Source: Flavobacterium sp. RSP15 (GTDB lineage: Bacteria > Bacteroidota > Bacteroidia > Flavobacteriales > Flavobacteriaceae). Taken from it: DNA of 64,000 bases. A program made the translations under genes and the position numbers. Under the pieces are notes generated by a model. That model was not told where the DNA came from and made no database searches. It worked only from the letters and a program-made list of their open reading frames with translations. Below are positions 62,320 through 64,000 of this stretch, piece by piece (the stretch's first letter is position 1; every line of letters begins with the position of its first letter). Location: assembly GCF_003968755.1 (NCBI RefSeq), contig NZ_RYDL01000004.1, positions 124,001 to 188,000 of the forward strand, read 5' to 3'.

Positions 62320-63075
62320 TTACAGCCCGCTTACCTGAACCAATGCCAATGGATTGAAAGAGCCATTTTTCAAAGGATACATTCTACCATTTACCTCTTG
62401 AAAGAATTCAAGGCCTAAAGCCAAAAACAATGGTTTTGTGCTGCCCGGAGTAACCGGATTGACATGATTGATAGCAACAGTTTGATTCGAATCCCAAGGT
62501 AGAATATCCGTTTCTGAAGTGGCAACTACAAAGGTTTCTGCTTCAAAATCAATTTCCGCACCTGCAGATATGATTTTGAAATGCGTTGTTCCACTTGCAG
62601 CCGCAATCATGTTCGCAGGAACAAACGGCAACAAATCAACCATAATATCACCCGAAGCACGATCAATAGTACCCACAAAAGGAGCAAATAAAGCAGTGCC
62701 CAGCTTTCCTCTAATGTTGAATTCGAAACCGGCAAGTAATTCTGCCTCACCATCAATTACATTTCGCAATCCACGCTCACTTACCATGTCCGCCTGAATG
62801 ACTTTAATCATAGATTGAGTCAATCGACTTACCATTCTGCTATCAGCAGAATTAATCAGCAAAGTTCGCATTGCCGTTCTCAAAACTTTGCCTGCCTTTC
62901 CTGCTCTTCCAAATTCGGCTCCATTCTCGCGCGTTCTCTGGAACGCAGGATCGCTCGCAATTCTGCTTGCATCAATGCCGCCTTTTTCACGTGCTAAATG
63001 CCCATCTTTGGTTTTGTAAAAAGTAATATCGCCGATAGTACCTTTCAACTTAATTATGCCTTTTTGCCTTGCCAT
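62320..63075 (-). CDS. Conserved protein of unknown function, first gene of the DUF5675 operon
   Basis: The 251-residue protein starts MARQKGIIKLKGTIGDITFYKTKDGHLAREKGG. A helical segment follows (FGRAGKAGKVLRTAMRTLLINS), then beta-rich sequence to the end (AGAEIDFEAETFVVATSETDILPW, LFLALGLEFFQEVNGRMYPL). It has no signal peptide. I know this type of protein only as a conserved hypothetical that travels with DUF5675 genes. The next gene starts 1 bp after its stop codon, so the operon is tightly packed. A structural or adhesin-like role is possible but unsupported. Confidence 0.6.
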   Translation of the reverse strand: MARQKGIIKLKGTIGDITFYKTKDGHLAREKGGIDASRIASDPAFQRTRENGAEFGRAGKAGKVLRTAMRTLLINSADSRMVSRLTQSMIKVIQADMVSERGLRNVIDGEAELLAGFEFNIRGKLGTALFAPFVGTIDRASGDIMVDLLPFVPANMIAAASGTTHFKIISAGAEIDFEAETFVVATSETDILPWDSNQTVAINHVNPVTPGSTKPLFLALGLEFFQEVNGRMYPLKNGSFNPLALVQVSGL

Positions 63076-63385
63076 AATTTCTAAAATTTTAAATTAATAA
63101 TTGTTTCAAATTCCCTCAATCATTATCCTGTTGCAACATCTTTCGATTGATTTCTAAACAAATTTTAAGCTATTAAGTGAGATAAAAAAGAGGTTCCTAT
63201 TCCGTATGTCACTTTGTGACACAAATGGCAGAAATAGACATAAATATCCATTCACAACCACCATTGACAGGAGTAAATTTCCGCTTCTAAACCAAAGGAA
63301 TTATTTACTATTTTTATGGAGTGCCAGAAGTTGAACCACAAAGGTATCAAGTTAGGCAAAGCCCAATCAAAGCTATAGATAGAGT
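63076..63385. other. Intergenic region with a short palindrome
   Basis: 310 bp between the divergent operon and the small HTH gene. The only clear element is TGTCACTTTGTGACA at 63207-63221, listed separately. Confidence 0.45.
63207..63221. promoter_or_regulatory. Short palindrome TGTCAC-TTT-GTGACA
   Basis: Perfect 6-bp arms lie in a divergent intergenic region, 130 bp from one start and 165 bp from the other. It may be an operator. The half-site GTGACA also resembles the AbiE operator half-sites, which is probably coincidence. Confidence 0.35.
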
Positions 63386-63589
63386 ATGAGATCCAAAAAC
63401 AAGAGACTATGTATCTACCCTAAGGACATACAACGCATAACAGGAAAGAGTTATCGCCAAAGCATTAGACTACTTCAAAAAATGAGAATTAAGTTAAACA
63501 AACTAGAGGATGAGTTCGTGTCCATTGAAGAATTTTGCCAATTTACGAGCCTAAAAATTGAACAAGTTGAACCTTTGATAATTGGGTAG
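63386..63589 (+). CDS. Small helix-turn-helix protein near the att site
   Basis: The 67-residue basic protein (MRSKNKRLCIYPKDIQRITGKSYRQSIRLLQKMRIKL...) has the pattern DIQRITGKSYRQSIRLLQKM, a short MerR/excisionase-like helix-turn-helix, followed by a wing-like EFVSIEEFCQFTSL. It is one of the last genes before the presumed integration site. Excisionase-type proteins are often found there, so it may regulate excision. It stands alone, and no integrase follows in the window. Confidence 0.6.
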   Translation: MRSKNKRLCIYPKDIQRITGKSYRQSIRLLQKMRIKLNKLEDEFVSIEEFCQFTSLKIEQVEPLIIG

Positions 63590-63761
63590 AATTTATACTT
63601 TAGGCAACTAAATTTTGAACTTTACCAGTTCAAAAAATATTGTCTAACCAGTTCAAATTATTATAATTAATCATTAATTCCAGCAAAAAAATTCTTATAT
63701 TTGAGTAATTGAAATTTAGAACAATTTGCTAACATATTGAGAGGTGTCAGTTGAGGTGTCA

Positions 63762-63796
63762 CTTAAAATAAAAGCTTTGCAAAGCCTTATTTTAAG
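63762..63796. repeat. 35-bp palindrome next to the tRNA-like end
   Basis: CTTAAAATAA/TTATTTTAAG outer arms and GCTTTGCAAAGC core arms form a nearly continuous hairpin. It lies 22 bp left of the tRNA-Ser-like fragment and may be a terminator or a recombinase site. Confidence 0.5.
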
Positions 63797-63817
63797 GCAC
63801 TTTATAAAAATAAACAA

Positions 63818-63833
63818 CTCCCTCTTTCTCCGC
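63818..63833 (+). other. Attachment-site candidate: duplicated tRNA-Ser 3' end
   Basis: CTCCCTCTTTCTCCGC looks like the final bases of a bacterial tRNA-Ser (end of the T-arm, acceptor strand, discriminator side) but has no tRNA body upstream. The expected GGTTCGAAT is missing to its left. A natural terminator follows at once, as after a tRNA gene. This is what integration into the 3' end of a tRNA gene leaves at one edge of an element. The intact tRNA should lie to the left, beyond the window. Confidence 0.5.
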
Positions 63834-63837
63834 TTTT

Positions 63838-63880
63838 TAAAAACCCTAACGGCTGATTATCACTTAGTTAGGGTTTTTTA
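63838..63880 (+). terminator. Terminator after the tRNA-like end
   Basis: AACCCTAAC (63842-63850) and GTTAGGGTT (63867-63875) form a perfect stem, followed by TTTTTA. It probably belonged to the original tRNA transcript. Confidence 0.8.
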
Positions 63881-63930
63881 TTGATGCTAAATCCCCACAA
63901 TATCCCCACAAACATCAGAATTATAAGCAT

Positions 63931-63960
63931 AAAAAAACCGCCTTTTTCAAAGCGGTTCTT
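63931..63960 (-). terminator. Terminator at the right edge
   Basis: AACCGC and GCGGTT pair, with an A-run to the left that reads as TTTTTTT on the minus strand. It directly follows a probable minus-strand stop codon at 63980-63982. Confidence 0.7.
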
Positions 63961-63979
63961 TAAAAAGTATCTATAAAAT

Positions 63980-64000
63980 TTATGAAGCCGTACCAGAGCC
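63980..64000 (-). CDS. C-terminal end of a minus-strand gene (partial)
   Basis: The last 21 bases read on the minus strand as GSGTAS followed by TAA, and a terminator stands right behind. This looks like the end of a chromosomal gene to the right of the island. Only six residues are visible, so no product can be named. Confidence 0.35.
   Translation of the reverse strand, partial: GSGTAS

Larger units (their letters stand above)
63590..63979. other. Island boundary region
   Basis: About 390 bp without a gene. It carries direct repeats ACCAGTTCAAA (63628 and 63651 region), the repeat GAGGTGTCA twice (63741-63760), a long palindrome (63762-63796), a tRNA-Ser-like 3' end (63818-63833) and two terminators. 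The density of repeats beside a tRNA fragment suggests recombinase-binding arms. Confidence 0.5.

Overview
The window looks like an AT-rich chromosome of the Bacteroidota, most likely Flavobacterium or a close relative. The signs are a SusC/SusD pair, a DUF6520-type small protein, an RteC-family regulator, AraC-type regulators with TPR or PAS-like sensor regions, TAnnTTTG-type promoter elements and many short REP-like palindromes. Much of it appears to be a mobile island. Its right boundary is probably marked by a duplicated tRNA-Ser 3' end near 63.82 kb. No integrase or transfer genes are visible, and the left boundary is outside the window or not recognised.

Layout. (1) 0.45-10.4 kb: an AraC-type regulator, a MauE/DoxX-like membrane protein and a cysteine-containing DUF6520-like small protein on the + strand converge at a shared terminator on a SusC-SusD-S9 peptidase operon on the - strand. 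A structured RNA candidate with its own terminator lies upstream of susC. (2) 11.4-18.5 kb: a small HTH gene, a 42-residue membrane protein, a membrane protein of unknown function, an HNH nuclease gene split by an intact IS21-family element (5-bp target duplication; frame restored when the element is removed), and a GIY-YIG-like protein. Two of these genes are preceded by the same 29-31 bp motif, which suggests cassette-like gene acquisition. (3) 19.0-21.9 kb: a solitary 959-residue protein with an N-terminal PD-(D/E)XK nuclease domain. (4) 22.3-29.0 kb: mobile-element housekeeping, with RteC, a lipoprotein, a TPR-AraC regulator, an excisionase-type HTH protein, a replication-type protein and a DnaC-like ATPase. 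(5) 29.1-31.9 kb: an unknown protein and a TPR protein with an HEXXH metalloprotease motif.

(6) 32.2-50.4 kb: the main defence array. In order it encodes an SNF2-type helicase, a 1627-residue adenine-specific DNA methylase of the Eco57I type, an AbiEi/AbiEii-type toxin-antitoxin pair, a 2108-residue DEAD/DEAH helicase with zinc motifs and a nuclease-like C-terminus, and a UvrD-family helicase with a RelE/ParE-like N-terminus. The parts recall class 1 DISARM (SNF2 helicase plus adenine methylase) and Druantia (giant DruE-like helicase), but the arrangement matches neither canonical operon as I know them. (7) 50.5-56.9 kb: an unknown protein with a possible HEPN-like C-terminus, a 1426-residue Mrr-nuclease/STAND NTPase resembling Avs proteins and flanked by a perfect 15-bp direct repeat, and a trypsin-like protease. 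(8) 57-63.6 kb: a gene broken by a stop codon, a non-coding spacer, a small conserved protein, a secreted DRGH nuclease with two tandem copies of an N-terminal domain, a three-gene DUF5675-type operon, and a small HTH gene beside the presumed attachment site.

All functions are inferred by reading motifs in the sequence. No database or structure search was run.
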